From contig NZ_LMDE01000011.1 of NCBI RefSeq assembly GCF_001425025.1, forward strand, positions 473,341 through 537,340: a stretch of 64,000 bases of DNA, written 5' to 3'. A program made the translations under genes and the position numbers. Shown here piece after piece: positions 50,424 through 59,083 of this stretch. The DNA comes from Nocardioides sp. Root122. GTDB taxonomy: Bacteria > Actinomycetota > Actinomycetes > Propionibacteriales > Nocardioidaceae. The notes under the pieces are model-generated. The model was not told the DNA's origin. It ran no database searches and saw nothing but the letters and a program-made list of their open reading frames with translations. Each line of letters opens with the position of its first letter. Position 1 is the stretch's first letter.

Positions 50424-50457
50424 CCCGCAAGCCTACGGAAGCGACCCCTTCGGGCCA

Positions 50458-51003
50458 CTACGGCCCAGCGCGCCCGTCGACGCACTCGCGCACCAGGTCG
50501 GCGTGGCCGCAGTGGCGGGCGTACTCCTCGATCATGTGCACGATGATGTCGCGCACCTCCGTGGGCTCACCGTGTACGTCGACCACCGCGTCGAGGTCGG
50601 TGCGCTCGAGGACCTCGCGGGCGTAGGCGATCTCGTCCTGCCACAGCGCGTGCGACGAGCGCACGAGGTCGTCGTCGATCTCCGGGAAGTTGAACCCGGC
50701 GTCCTCGGACGCGTCCTGGAACAGCCGCGGGATGTCCATCCGGCCCTCGATCACCCGTCGGAACCAGCTCTGCTCGACCCGCGCCATGTGCCGCACGAGG
50801 CCGAGCAGGGAGATGTTCGACGGCGGCACCGCCTTCGTCGCGAGCTGGTCGGCCGTCAGGCCGTCGCACTTCAGCGCCAGGGTCTGCCGGTAGTGCTCGA
50901 GGTAGCCCACCAGGCAGGCCCGCTCGCCGAAGGCAGGCCCCGCCTGCATGCGTGGGTCCTGGTCGCTGGGGAGCCACATGCCGTCGTACCCGGGATTCGC
51001 CAT
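50458..51003 (-). CDS. DinB-like/DUF664 protein
   Basis: Helical protein of about 181 residues of the DinB/DUF664 superfamily, possibly a thiol-dependent (mycothiol) enzyme. Typical: ERACLVGYLEHYRQTLALKCDGL, LLGLVRHMARVEQSWFRRVI with a metal-ligand His, and the C-terminal IIVHMIEEYARHCGHADLVRE with further His ligands. ATG 51003 (MANPGYDGMW) is chosen over 51021. It is divergent from the SRPBCC gene. Confidence 0.83.
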   Translation of the reverse strand: MANPGYDGMWLPSDQDPRMQAGPAFGERACLVGYLEHYRQTLALKCDGLTADQLATKAVPPSNISLLGLVRHMARVEQSWFRRVIEGRMDIPRLFQDASEDAGFNFPEIDDDLVRSSHALWQDEIAYAREVLERTDLDAVVDVHGEPTEVRDIIVHMIEEYARHCGHADLVRECVDGRAGP

Positions 51004-51092
51004 GCGGTCAGCCAACCGCATGTCGGCGGGCCGCGCGACGAGTTTCCCGGTTCGGCGGGTCGGGCGAACGGTCGCGGGACCACACTGGGCCC

Positions 51093-51596
51093 ATGCGCGC
51101 GCGTCGTCAGCTCATCAAGGTGCTCACCGAACCGTTCACCGTCGTGGAGTCGGTGACGGTGGGACTCGCGTGCAACGCCCAGGAGGCGTTCGACTTCATG
51201 TGGGACCCGGACGCCAGCCGGGTCCTGCACAGCGACGCCTTCCACGGGACGACGCTGCCGGGCACACCGGCGCGTGCGGTCGGAGAGGTGCAGGTCTTCC
51301 TCTCCCGTCCCGGGGGCGTGCTCCGCGGCACGATGATGGAGGTCCAGTCGCTGGTCGAGGGGCGGCGAGCCGTCACCCGGACCATCACCGACACCCTCGA
51401 CAACCTCCAGGTCCTCGACATCCTGCCGCTGGACGAGGAGTCCTGCAGCCTGACGCAGGAGTTCTCGACCGTGGTGCCCGCCGGTGCGTCGACGGACTAC
51501 GTCGCCACGCTGCACGCCGACCACCGCCGCACCCTCGACGAGCTGGCCGTCACGTTGGTGGGGCAGTTCGGGCGGGGCGGGGCTCCGACGGCGTGA
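51093..51596 (+). CDS. DUF2505-like SRPBCC protein
   Basis: Protein of 167 residues with the layout of the DUF2505 branch of the START/SRPBCC fold: TVGLACNAQEAFDFMWDPDASRVLHSDAF at the start of the fold, RGTMMEVQSLVEGRRAVTRT and DEESCSLTQEFSTVVPAG. Ligand unknown. ATG 51093 is the first start after the divergent promoter region. It overlaps the next gene by GTGA. Confidence 0.65.
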   Translation: MRARRQLIKVLTEPFTVVESVTVGLACNAQEAFDFMWDPDASRVLHSDAFHGTTLPGTPARAVGEVQVFLSRPGGVLRGTMMEVQSLVEGRRAVTRTITDTLDNLQVLDILPLDEESCSLTQEFSTVVPAGASTDYVATLHADHRRTLDELAVTLVGQFGRGGAPTA

Positions 51597-52171
51597 GCAC
51601 GTGCGAGCTCGTCGTCCTGTTCGGTCCGCCGGCGGTCGGGAAGATGACCGTGGGCCGGGCGGTGTGCGAGCGCTCGCACTTCCGGCTGTTCCACAACCAC
51701 CACACGATCGAGCCGCTCCACGAGATCTTCGGCCAGCAGAGCCCGGCCTTCCGCACCCTCAACGGCGAGTTCCGCCGCCGGGTGATCGAGGAGGCCGCGG
51801 CCCACGGCGTGCCGCTGGTGGTCACGACGGTGTGGAACCTCGCGGGCGAGGGCGACGCCGCGTACCTCCGCGACCTGATCGCCCCCTACGTCGACCGCGG
51901 CCTGTCGGTGCGCTTCGTCGAGCTGTACGCCGACCTCGCCACGCGCCTCGATCGCAACGCGGGCACCGACAGGCTCGCCGCCAAGCCCTCCAAGCGCGAC
52001 CTCGCCGCCTCGGACGCGCACGTCCGCGAGCGGGAGGCGACGTTCACGATGAACACCTCGCCGGACCGCCCGCTGCCCGGCGACCGGGTGCTGGCCGACT
52101 TCCCCCACCTTCGGCTCGACACCACCCACCTCTCCCCGGAGGAGGCCGCGGCCCGCATCCTCGCGGGGTAG
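51593..52171 (+). CDS. P-loop kinase-like protein
   Basis: P-loop NTPase of 192 residues: ELVVLFGPPAVGKMTVGRAV (Walker A GPPAVGKM), then HFRLFHNHHTIEPLHEIF, GVPLVVTTVWNLAGEGD and VRFVELYADLATRLDRNAGTDR. It resembles small nucleotide or shikimate-kinase-like phosphotransferases of unassigned substrate. The GTG overlaps the SRPBCC stop. Its stop codon TAG (52169-52171) is the first TAG of the tandem GTAGTCC array. Confidence 0.78.
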   Translation: MSTCELVVLFGPPAVGKMTVGRAVCERSHFRLFHNHHTIEPLHEIFGQQSPAFRTLNGEFRRRVIEEAAAHGVPLVVTTVWNLAGEGDAAYLRDLIAPYVDRGLSVRFVELYADLATRLDRNAGTDRLAAKPSKRDLAASDAHVREREATFTMNTSPDRPLPGDRVLADFPHLRLDTTHLSPEEAAARILAG

Positions 52172-52291
52172 TCCAGCGGGGAGCGGCTGCCTGCTGGGGT
52201 AGTCCACCGGGAAGCGGCTGCCTGCTGGGGTAGTCCACCGGGAAGTGGCTGCCTGCTGGGGTAGTCCACCGGGAAGTGGTCGCGGAACCGG
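52168..52291 (+). repeat. 31-bp tandem repeats of the GTAGTCC family (cluster B, left)
   Basis: Units starting GTAGTCCACCGGGAAG begin at 52168, 52199, 52230 and 52261, an exact 31-base period; the first is a variant (GTAGTCCAGCGGGGAG). Units end GGCTGCCTGCTGGG. The fourth diverges after its first 19 bases and begins the 80-bp units that follow. The first unit contains the stop codon of the upstream P-loop gene. Confidence 0.9.
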
Positions 52292-52401
52292 GCTCGGGAC
52301 CGCCGAAAGGCGGTGGACTACCCGGACAGCGGCCGCCGGGGTAGTCCACCGGGAAGTGGTCGCGGAACCGGCCCCGAGACCGCCGAAAGGCGGTGGACTA
52401 C
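52261..52401. repeat. 80-bp hairpin repeats of the GTAGTCC family (cluster B, right)
   Basis: Two near-identical 80-base units (52261 and 52341). In each, GTAGTCCACCG at the left is a perfect inverted match to CGGTGGACTAC 50 bases on (52311-52321 and 52391-52401), and a smaller CCGCC-GAAA-GGCGG stem (52300-52313 in the first) sits beside the right arm. The second unit lacks the last ~20 bases. Confidence 0.88.
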
Positions 52402-52461
52402 CCCGATGATCTGGCCTGTGGACGACCGGCTGAAGCGCGAGGGAGCGGGAATCGTCCTGCC

Positions 52462-53484
52462 ATGGATGAGCTCTCCCGACGTCCGGGCCTGGTGCGGCCG
52501 GTCCGCGTCGACCCCTTTGGGCTGGCCGGCCCGACTCGCGGTCGGGCACGTGGACCACAATGGCGTACGACGAGCCGCGGGCTGTTCGTGCCGGCAGACG
52601 TCGAGCGGAGCGTCGAGCAGCGCATCGTCGAGGCGGCCGCCGTCCTCCGCCGAGACGAGGCGGTGACGGGGTGGGCGGCCCTGCGGTGGCAGCGGGCGGA
52701 GTGGTTCGACGGTTTGTCGGGGAGTGCGCCGCGTGAGGTCCCGCTCGTGACAACGCGCGATCGCACCGCGCAGGCCGGCATGCGCGTGAGCCAGGAGTTC
52801 CTCCACCCTGATGAGATCGCGACCGTCGACGGCCTGCCCGTCACGCTCTCGGTGCGCTCGGCGGCGTACGAGATGCGGTACGCCAGCACGCTGGGCGAGG
52901 CGATCGTCGCCCTGGACATGGCGTGCTACGCCGACCACGTCTCGCTCGCCGAGGTGGCCGCGTACCTGGCCGGCCTGGGGCCTGTCACCGGGATCCAGCA
53001 GGCGCGTGACGCACTCGCCGAGGGCGAGGAGAACTCGTGGTCGCCCCAGGAGACGAGGATGCGTGGCGTGTGGACCCGTCGTGCCGGGCTGCCCAGGCCC
53101 CTGTGCAACGCGCCGGTCTTCACGCTCGACGGGCGCCATGTCGGCACCCCTGACCTCGTCGACCCGGAGACGGGACTGGCGGGGCAGTACAACGGGAGCG
53201 ACCACCTGTCGTTGGTCGGCGCAGCGACGGACGTGAAGCAGGAAGCGGCGTACCGGGACCTCGGCCTCGAGACCGTCACGATGCTGGCGACCGACTGGCG
53301 CGACCTCGACGGCTTCGTCGAACGCCTGCACGCTGCTGCCCGTCGGGCACGGTCAGGGCCCCGATCGCGCGCCTGGACGGTCGACCCGCCGGACTGGTGG
53401 ACGCCCACGAACACGGTCGCTCGGCGACGTGCGCTCGACGCGGCGCAACGAGCCCGACTGCTGCGCTACCGACGAGCCGCCTGA
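52462..53484 (+). CDS. AbiEi-like/DUF559-type protein, repeat-bracketed
   Basis: Protein of 340 residues. The N-terminal half (LVRPVRVDPFGLAGPTRGRA; RTTSRGLFVPADV; RIVEAAAVLRRDEAVTGWAALR) resembles AbiEi-type antitoxin-domain proteins abundant in Nocardioides; the C-terminal third (GTPDLVDPETGLAGQYNGSDH) aligns with Vsr/DUF559 endonuclease-like folds. Relatives I recall have GEYDG where this has GQYNG, so both acidic residues are amidated. No toxin gene is adjacent. ATG 52462 is the start matching relatives; GTAGTCC repeat clusters lie on both sides. Confidence 0.65.
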   Translation: MDELSRRPGLVRPVRVDPFGLAGPTRGRARGPQWRTTSRGLFVPADVERSVEQRIVEAAAVLRRDEAVTGWAALRWQRAEWFDGLSGSAPREVPLVTTRDRTAQAGMRVSQEFLHPDEIATVDGLPVTLSVRSAAYEMRYASTLGEAIVALDMACYADHVSLAEVAAYLAGLGPVTGIQQARDALAEGEENSWSPQETRMRGVWTRRAGLPRPLCNAPVFTLDGRHVGTPDLVDPETGLAGQYNGSDHLSLVGAATDVKQEAAYRDLGLETVTMLATDWRDLDGFVERLHAAARRARSGPRSRAWTVDPPDWWTPTNTVARRRALDAAQRARLLRYRRAA

Positions 53485-53536
53485 CCCGCCTCTCGGCGGT
53501 CCGTGGCGACTGCCGTGGCCTCAGCGTGGCTCCCGA

Positions 53537-53664
53537 GGTAGTCCACCGGGAAACGGCTGCCAGGTGGCCGTTCCGACGACCACTTCCCGGTGGACTACCG
53601 CGCACGGACCACCACTTCCCGGTGGACTACCCAGACGGACGCCTCCATCCCGGTGGACCACCCC
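53537..53664. repeat. GTAGTCC-family inverted repeats (cluster C)
   Basis: GGTAGTCCACCGGGAA (53537-53552) is a perfect inverted match to TTCCCGGTGGACTACC (53584-53599), a 16-bp stem with a 31-base loop. A further inverted copy stands at 53616-53632 and a degenerate one at 53646-53664. Together with cluster B this brackets the gene at 52462-53484. Confidence 0.88.
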
Positions 53665-53697
53665 GGACCCAGCCCGGCGCGGGCAGACCCGAACTGA

Positions 53698-53728
53698 TTG
53701 GCGCGCCCGCGAGCGAGCGCCGTACGAT
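53698..53728 (+). promoter_or_regulatory. Promoter of the ileS T-box transcript
   Basis: TTGGCG (53698-53703) and TACGAT (53723-53728) are 19 bases apart, placing a start site near 53735, just before the proposed Stem I. Confidence 0.5.
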
Positions 53729-53734
53729 CGGGGC

Positions 53735-53983
53735 AGGCGCTTGAGCCGTCATCAGCGGCGAGCCTCGGGAAGAACAGGTGCGGCGACCCGGCCGCCACCC
53801 CACTAGAACCCGACGGGTACGGCCCGACACAGCCGAGAATGAGCGGTCTCGACCTTCTGGTCTCGTGACAGGACTCCGTCCTTCCTCGACCAACGGTGAG
53901 AGGCAAGCGAGGTGGTACCGCGGCAGACGTCGTCCTCGTGTCAGACGACCGAGACGTACGACGCACCGCGAGGAGCACCCCAG
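53735..53983 (+). promoter_or_regulatory. T-box riboswitch of translational type controlling ileS
   Basis: The T-box GGTGGTACCGCGG lies at 53911-53923; the variable base T fits discriminator A73 of tRNA-Ile. A short hairpin near the 5' end (GCCG-TCATCA-GCGGC, about 53745-53759) carries ATC at 53751-53753, the expected Ile specifier in a terminal loop. CGAGG (53908-53912) can pair with CCTCG (53934-53938); the same CCTCG can instead pair with CGAGG at 53969-53973, which covers the AGGAG ribosome binding site. This is the known actinobacterial ileS arrangement. Confidence 0.9.
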
Positions 53984-56900
53984 ATGGCCTACCCCAAGGT
54001 CTCGCACACCGGCGCCACGACCGTGGCCAGCAGCCCGCGCTTCCCCGACATCGAGGAGGCGGTGCTGGCGTACTGGGAGTCCGACGACACCTTCCGCGCG
54101 AGCGTCGAGCAGCGCGACGGCGGTGCCGACGGTGCCAACGAGTTCGTCTTCTACGACGGCCCGCCCTTCGCCAACGGCCTGCCCCACTACGGCCACCTGC
54201 TCACCGGCTACGTCAAGGACCTGATCCCGCGCTACCAGACGATGCGCGGGCACAAGGTCGAGCGTCGCTTCGGCTGGGACACCCACGGCCTGCCCGCCGA
54301 GCTCGAGGCGATGCGCCTCAACGGCATCAAGACCACCGACGAGATCGTCGAGCTCGGCATCGAGAAGTTCAACGAGGCCTGCCGCCAGTCGGTGCTGAAG
54401 TACACCGGCGAGTGGCGCGACTACGTCACCCGCCAGGCGCGCTGGGTCGACTTCGACAACGACTACCGCACCATGAACCCGGAGTTCATGGAGTCGGTCA
54501 TCTGGGCCTTCAAGCAGCTGCACGACAAGGGCCTGGTCTACGAGGGCTTCCGCGTGCTGCCCTACTGCTGGCAGGACGAGACGCCGCTGTCCAACCACGA
54601 GCTGCGGATGGACGACGACGTCTACCAGATGCGCCAGGACCCTGCCGTCACCGTCGGCTACGACGTCACGACCGAGGGCGGGTTCAAGGGGGTCAAGGTC
54701 CTCGTCTGGACGACGACGCCGTGGACCCTGCCGTCCAACCTCGCCGTCATGGTCGGCGAGGACATCGACTACGTCGTCGTCGAGTCCGACGGCCCCACGG
54801 GCAGCACCGAGCGCTACCTGATCGCCGAGGCCCGCCTGGCGTCGTACGCCCGCGAGCTCGGCGAGGACCCGCAGGTCAGCTGGCGTGGCACGGGCGCCGA
54901 CCTCGTCGGGCTGGAGTACGCGCCCCCGTTCTCCTACTACTCCGGCCACCCGAAGGCCTTCCGCCTGGTGCCGGCCGAGTTCGTCACCACCACGGACGGC
55001 ACCGGGCTGGTGCACACCGCCGGCGCCTTCGGTGAGGACGACAAGGTCGTCACCGACCGCGAGGGCATCGAGGCGGTCATGCCGGTCGGCAAGGACGGCC
55101 GGTTCACCTTCCCGGTCACCGACTACGAGGGCATGCAGGTCTTCGACGCGAACCTCCACGTCATCGACCACCTCAAGGCCGCCACGGCCGGCACCGGCGA
55201 GACGGGAAGCGTCACGCCCGGCACCGTCCTCGTGCGCCGTGAGACCTACGACCACTCCTACCCGCACTGCTGGCGCTGCCGTCAGCCCCTGATCTACAAG
55301 GGCGTCTCGTCGTGGTTCGTCGAGGTGACCAAGGTCAAGGAGCGCCTGATGGCGCTCAACCAGGACATCCGCTGGGTGCCCGACCACATCAAGGACGGCC
55401 AGTTCGGCAAGTGGCTGGAGAACGCCCGCGACTGGTCGATCACCCGCAACCGCTTCTGGGGCTCCCCGGTGCCGGTGTGGAAGTCCGACGACGAGCACTA
55501 CCCCCGCATCGACGTCTACGGCTCCTTCGAGGAGATCGAGCGCGACTTCGGGACGCTGCCGCGCGACAAGGACGGCAACCCCGACCTGCACCGGCCCTTC
55601 GTCGACGAGCTGACCCGACCCAACCCCGACGACCCGACGGGGACGTCGACGATGCGCCGCGTCACCGACGTCCTCGACGTCTGGTTCGACTCGGGCTCGA
55701 TGAGCTTCGCCCAGGTGCACTACCCGTTCGAGAACAAGGACTGGTTCGAGCACCACTTCCCGGGCGACTTCATCGTCGAGTACATCGGCCAGACCCGTGG
55801 CTGGTTCTACACGATGCACGTCCTGGCCGGCGCGATCTTCGACCGTCCGGCGTTCTCGACGTGCCTGAGCCACGGCATCGTGCTCGGCAACGACGGCCAG
55901 AAGATGTCGAAGTCGCTGCGCAACTACCCCGACGTGCGCGAGGTCTTCGACCGCGACGGCGCCGACGCGATGCGTTGGTTCCTCATGTCGAGCCCGATCC
56001 TGCGCGGCGGCAACCTCGTCGTCACCGAGCAGGGCATCCGCGACTCGGTGCGCCAGGTGCTGATCCCGCTGTGGAACAGCTGGTCCTTCTTCAGCCTCTA
56101 CGCCAACGCGGCCCAGGGCGGCGAGGGTCACGACGCCACGTGGCGCACCGACAGCGCCCACCCGATGGACCGCTACGTCCTGGCAAAGCTGCGGGACTAC
56201 GTCGCCACGATGACCGACCAGCTCGACAACTACGAGGTGGCCGCAGCGTGTGACTCCACGCGCAGCTTCCTCGACGTGCTGACCAACTGGTACATCCGGC
56301 GCTCGCGCGACCGTTTCTGGGACGAGGACGCCGACGCGTTCGACACCCTCTACACGGTGCTCGAGGTCGTCTGCCGCGTGACCGCGCCGCTGATGCCGCT
56401 GACGACCGAGGAGGTCTGGCGCGGGCTCACCGGCGAGCGATCGGTGCACCTCACCGACTGGCCGTCCGTCGACGTCCTGCCGGCCGACGACGCACTCGCC
56501 GCGGCGATGGACACCGTCCGCGACGTCTGCTCGGCCGGGTCGGCGCTCCGCAAGGCCGCCAACCTCCGCAACCGCCTGCCCTTGCAGTCGCTGACCGTCG
56601 TGGTGCCCGGCGCCGCGGCGCTCGCCGGCTTCGAGCAGCTGGTGGCCGACGAGCTGAACCTCAAGCAGGTCGGGCTGCTCGACCTCGACACCCCGGAGGC
56701 GGCGTCGTACGGCGTCGAACAGCGGCTCACCATCAACGCCCGCGCCGCCGGACCGCGGCTCGGCAAGGACGTCCAGCTCGCGATCAAGGGCTCGAAGACC
56801 GGCGACTGGTCGGTGGCCGAGGACGGCACCGTCACCGCGGGCGGACTCGAGCTGGTGGAGGGGGAGTACGCCCTCGACACCGTCGCCGGCGACGCGTCGG

Positions 56901-57193
56901 GCGGCACCGCCACCGGTGTGCTGCCGCGCGGCGGGTTCGTGGTCCTCGACACCGAGGTCACCCCGGAGCTCGAGGCCGAGGGCACGGCGCGCGACCTGGT
57001 CCGTGCGGTGCAGCAGGCCCGCAAGGACGCCGGCCTGGCCGTCTCCGACCGGATCGCGCTCACCCTGTCCGGCCCCGCGGCCACGCTCGACGCGGCCCGC
57101 ACCCACGAGGCGCTGCTCGCCGAGGAGACGCTCGCGACGAGCGTGTCGTACGCCGACGCGCCCGAGGTGGGCGTCGAGGTGGCGCGCGCCTGA
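53984..57193 (+). CDS. ileS: Isoleucyl-tRNA synthetase, eukaryote-like type
   Basis: Class I synthetase of 1069 residues. HIGH motif is PHYGH (residues 67-71), KMSKS at 640-644 ([13 protein letters not shown]). The opening [20 protein letters not shown] and [14 protein letters not shown] belong to the eukaryote-like IleRS2 group, which is associated with mupirocin tolerance. The CP1 editing domain lies at about 190-400 ([19 protein letters not shown]), the anticodon-binding domain at about 680-840. ATG 53984 follows AGGAG by 8 bases; longer in-frame starts would lie inside the T-box. Confidence 0.96.
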   Translation: MAYPKVSHTGATTVASSPRFPDIEEAVLAYWESDDTFRASVEQRDGGADGANEFVFYDGPPFANGLPHYGHLLTGYVKDLIPRYQTMRGHKVERRFGWDTHGLPAELEAMRLNGIKTTDEIVELGIEKFNEACRQSVLKYTGEWRDYVTRQARWVDFDNDYRTMNPEFMESVIWAFKQLHDKGLVYEGFRVLPYCWQDETPLSNHELRMDDDVYQMRQDPAVTVGYDVTTEGGFKGVKVLVWTTTPWTLPSNLAVMVGEDIDYVVVESDGPTGSTERYLIAEARLASYARELGEDPQVSWRGTGADLVGLEYAPPFSYYSGHPKAFRLVPAEFVTTTDGTGLVHTAGAFGEDDKVVTDREGIEAVMPVGKDGRFTFPVTDYEGMQVFDANLHVIDHLKAATAGTGETGSVTPGTVLVRRETYDHSYPHCWRCRQPLIYKGVSSWFVEVTKVKERLMALNQDIRWVPDHIKDGQFGKWLENARDWSITRNRFWGSPVPVWKSDDEHYPRIDVYGSFEEIERDFGTLPRDKDGNPDLHRPFVDELTRPNPDDPTGTSTMRRVTDVLDVWFDSGSMSFAQVHYPFENKDWFEHHFPGDFIVEYIGQTRGWFYTMHVLAGAIFDRPAFSTCLSHGIVLGNDGQKMSKSLRNYPDVREVFDRDGADAMRWFLMSSPILRGGNLVVTEQGIRDSVRQVLIPLWNSWSFFSLYANAAQGGEGHDATWRTDSAHPMDRYVLAKLRDYVATMTDQLDNYEVAAACDSTRSFLDVLTNWYIRRSRDRFWDEDADAFDTLYTVLEVVCRVTAPLMPLTTEEVWRGLTGERSVHLTDWPSVDVLPADDALAAAMDTVRDVCSAGSALRKAANLRNRLPLQSLTVVVPGAAALAGFEQLVADELNLKQVGLLDLDTPEAASYGVEQRLTINARAAGPRLGKDVQLAIKGSKTGDWSVAEDGTVTAGGLELVEGEYALDTVAGDASGGTATGVLPRGGFVVLDTEVTPELEAEGTARDLVRAVQQARKDAGLAVSDRIALTLSGPAATLDAARTHEALLAEETLATSVSYADAPEVGVEVARA

Positions 57194-57226
57194 CGGACGT
57201 GCGTCGGCGGCTGGTTTGATGGGGCC

Positions 57227-58285
57227 ATGCCTCAGCTGGACCTCGCCGCCGACGTCGTCACCCTGACCGAGGAGCTCGTCAACACGTTCTCCGTCAGCCA
57301 CCACGAGCAGGAGATCGCCGACGCCGTGGAGGCGGCGCTGCGCGCCCTGCCGCACCTGACCGTCACCCGTCGCGGGCACACGGTGGTGGCCCGCACTGAC
57401 CTGGGCCGACCCGAGCGGGTGGTGATCGCCGGCCACCTCGACACGGTGCCGCTCAACGACAACCTGCCGGCCCGCCGCGAGGGCGGGATCCTCCACGGCC
57501 TGGGCACCTGCGACATGAAGGGTGGCGACGCGGTGATGCTCAAGCTCGCCGCCGACCTCACCGAGCCCAACCGCGACCTCACCTTCATCTTCTACGAGGC
57601 CGAGGAGGTCGACTCGGTCCACAACGGCCTGCGCAAGCTCACCGAGAGCGACCCCGACCTGCTCGAGGCCGACTTCGCGATCCTCATGGAGCCCAGCAAC
57701 GCCGCGATCGAGGCGGGCTGCCAGGGCACCATGCGCGTCGACGTACGCACCACCGGGGAACGCTCGCACAGCGCGCGCAGCTGGAAGGGCGTCAACGCCA
57801 TCCACCTCGCCGCGCCGGTGCTGGCGCGGCTCAACGACTACGTCGCGCGGCAGCCCGAGATCGACGGCCTGACCTACCACGAGGGGCTCAACGCCACCGG
57901 CATCCGGGGCGGCGTCGCCGGCAACGTGATCCCCGACGAGTGCGTGGTCGAGGTCAACTTCCGCTTCGCCCCCGACCGCAGCGAGGCCGACGCCGAGGCG
58001 TTCGTGCGCGACTTCTTCGAGGGCTACGACGTCACGGTGACCGACATGGCCGCAGGTGCGCTTCCCGGCCTGGACCGCCCGGCCGCCAAGGCGTTCGTCG
58101 ACGCGGTCGGCGGCGAGCCCGCCCCCAAGTTCGGCTGGACCGACGTCGCGCAGTTCACCAAGCTCGGCGTGCCTGCGGTCAACTACGGACCCGGCGACCC
58201 GATGTTCGCCCACAAGCAGGACGAGCACGTGCCCGTGGAGCACATCGAGCGGTGCGAGCGCACCCTGAAGGAGTGGCTGGCATGA
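57227..58285 (+). CDS. dapE: Succinyl-diaminopimelate desuccinylase
   Basis: M20 zinc hydrolase of the diaminopimelate pathway, 352 residues, actinobacterial form. Metal-site motifs: VVIAGHLDTVPLNDN, GLGTCDMKGGDAVML, FIFYEAEEVDSVHNG (catalytic Glu-Glu), LMEPSNAAIEAGCQG, and the last His in GDPMFAHKQDEHVP. Dimerisation lid from about residue 170 (ERSHSARSWKGVNAIH). The stop overlaps the LOG-family start by ATGA. Confidence 0.93.
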   Translation: MPQLDLAADVVTLTEELVNTFSVSHHEQEIADAVEAALRALPHLTVTRRGHTVVARTDLGRPERVVIAGHLDTVPLNDNLPARREGGILHGLGTCDMKGGDAVMLKLAADLTEPNRDLTFIFYEAEEVDSVHNGLRKLTESDPDLLEADFAILMEPSNAAIEAGCQGTMRVDVRTTGERSHSARSWKGVNAIHLAAPVLARLNDYVARQPEIDGLTYHEGLNATGIRGGVAGNVIPDECVVEVNFRFAPDRSEADAEAFVRDFFEGYDVTVTDMAAGALPGLDRPAAKAFVDAVGGEPAPKFGWTDVAQFTKLGVPAVNYGPGDPMFAHKQDEHVPVEHIERCERTLKEWLA

Positions 58286-59064
58286 CCGATCACGCCGCGG
58301 CCCGAGGTGCCGACCGGATGAAGGGTCCGGTGATCGAGCGCCGTGGCCAGGTCCACGACGGCAGCACCACCGACCAGCGGCTGCTCGACTCGCGCGGCCC
58401 CACCGACTGGGTGCACACCGACCCGTGGCGGGTCCTGCGGATCCAGGCCGAGTTCGTCGAGGGCTTCGGGGCGCTCGCCGAGCTCGGGCCGGCGATCGGC
58501 GTCTTCGGATCGGCCCGCACGAAGAGCGACCACCCCCACTACGCGATGGCCGAGGAGGTCGGCCGGCGGCTCGCCGAGGCCCACTTCGCGGTGATCACGG
58601 GCGGTGGGCCCGGGGCCATGGAGGCCGCCAACAAGGGCGCCTGCGAGGCCGGCGGCGTGAGCGTCGGCCTCGGCATCGAGCTGCCCTTCGAGGCCGGGCT
58701 CAACCAGTGGGTCGACAAGGGCATCAACTTCCGCTACTTCTTCGCCCGCAAGACGATGTTCGTCAAGTACGCCCAGGGCTTCGTCGTGCTGCCCGGGGGC
58801 CTCGGCACCTTCGACGAGCTCTTCGAGGCGCTCACGCTGGTGCAGACCCAGAAGGTGACGTCGTTCCCCCTCGTGCTGCTCGGCACGTCGTACTGGCAGG
58901 GGCTCATCGACTGGATGCGCGACACCGTGCTCGCCGAGGGCAAGATCAACCCGCAGGACCTCGACATGCTGGTCGTGACCGACGACGTCGAGGAGGCGGT
59001 GGCGCTGATGGTCGCCGCGCGCGAGGACCGCTGGCCGACGCCGTCCCCGAAGCGGCCCGAGTGA
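58282..59064 (+). CDS. LOG-family (TIGR00730) nucleotide-5'-monophosphate phosphoribohydrolase
   Basis: Rossmann-fold protein of 260 residues. IGVFGSARTKSDHPHYAMAEEVGRRLAEA and VITGGGPGAMEAANKGACEAGG start the fold; the signature PGGLGTFDELFEALTLVQ (PGGxGTxxE) and RKTMFVKYAQGFVVL complete the active site of LOG-type enzymes, which split nucleotide or cytokinin-riboside monophosphates. In actinobacteria it commonly follows dapE, as here (ATGA overlap). Confidence 0.9.
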   Translation: MTDHAAARGADRMKGPVIERRGQVHDGSTTDQRLLDSRGPTDWVHTDPWRVLRIQAEFVEGFGALAELGPAIGVFGSARTKSDHPHYAMAEEVGRRLAEAHFAVITGGGPGAMEAANKGACEAGGVSVGLGIELPFEAGLNQWVDKGINFRYFFARKTMFVKYAQGFVVLPGGLGTFDELFEALTLVQTQKVTSFPLVLLGTSYWQGLIDWMRDTVLAEGKINPQDLDMLVVTDDVEEAVALMVAAREDRWPTPSPKRPE

Positions 59065-59083
59065 GCAGGGGAGTGGTGCGCCG

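Noticed and set aside
52168..52291. CRISPR array
   Set aside because: The 31-base units follow each other with no unique spacers between them, and no cas gene is nearby; it is a plain tandem repeat.
53627..58243. Very long antisense open frame opposite ileS and dapE
   Set aside because: Composition (Val/Leu/Arg/Gly/Asp-rich, no domains) is what high-GC genes give on the reverse strand; the plus-strand genes have clear catalytic motifs.
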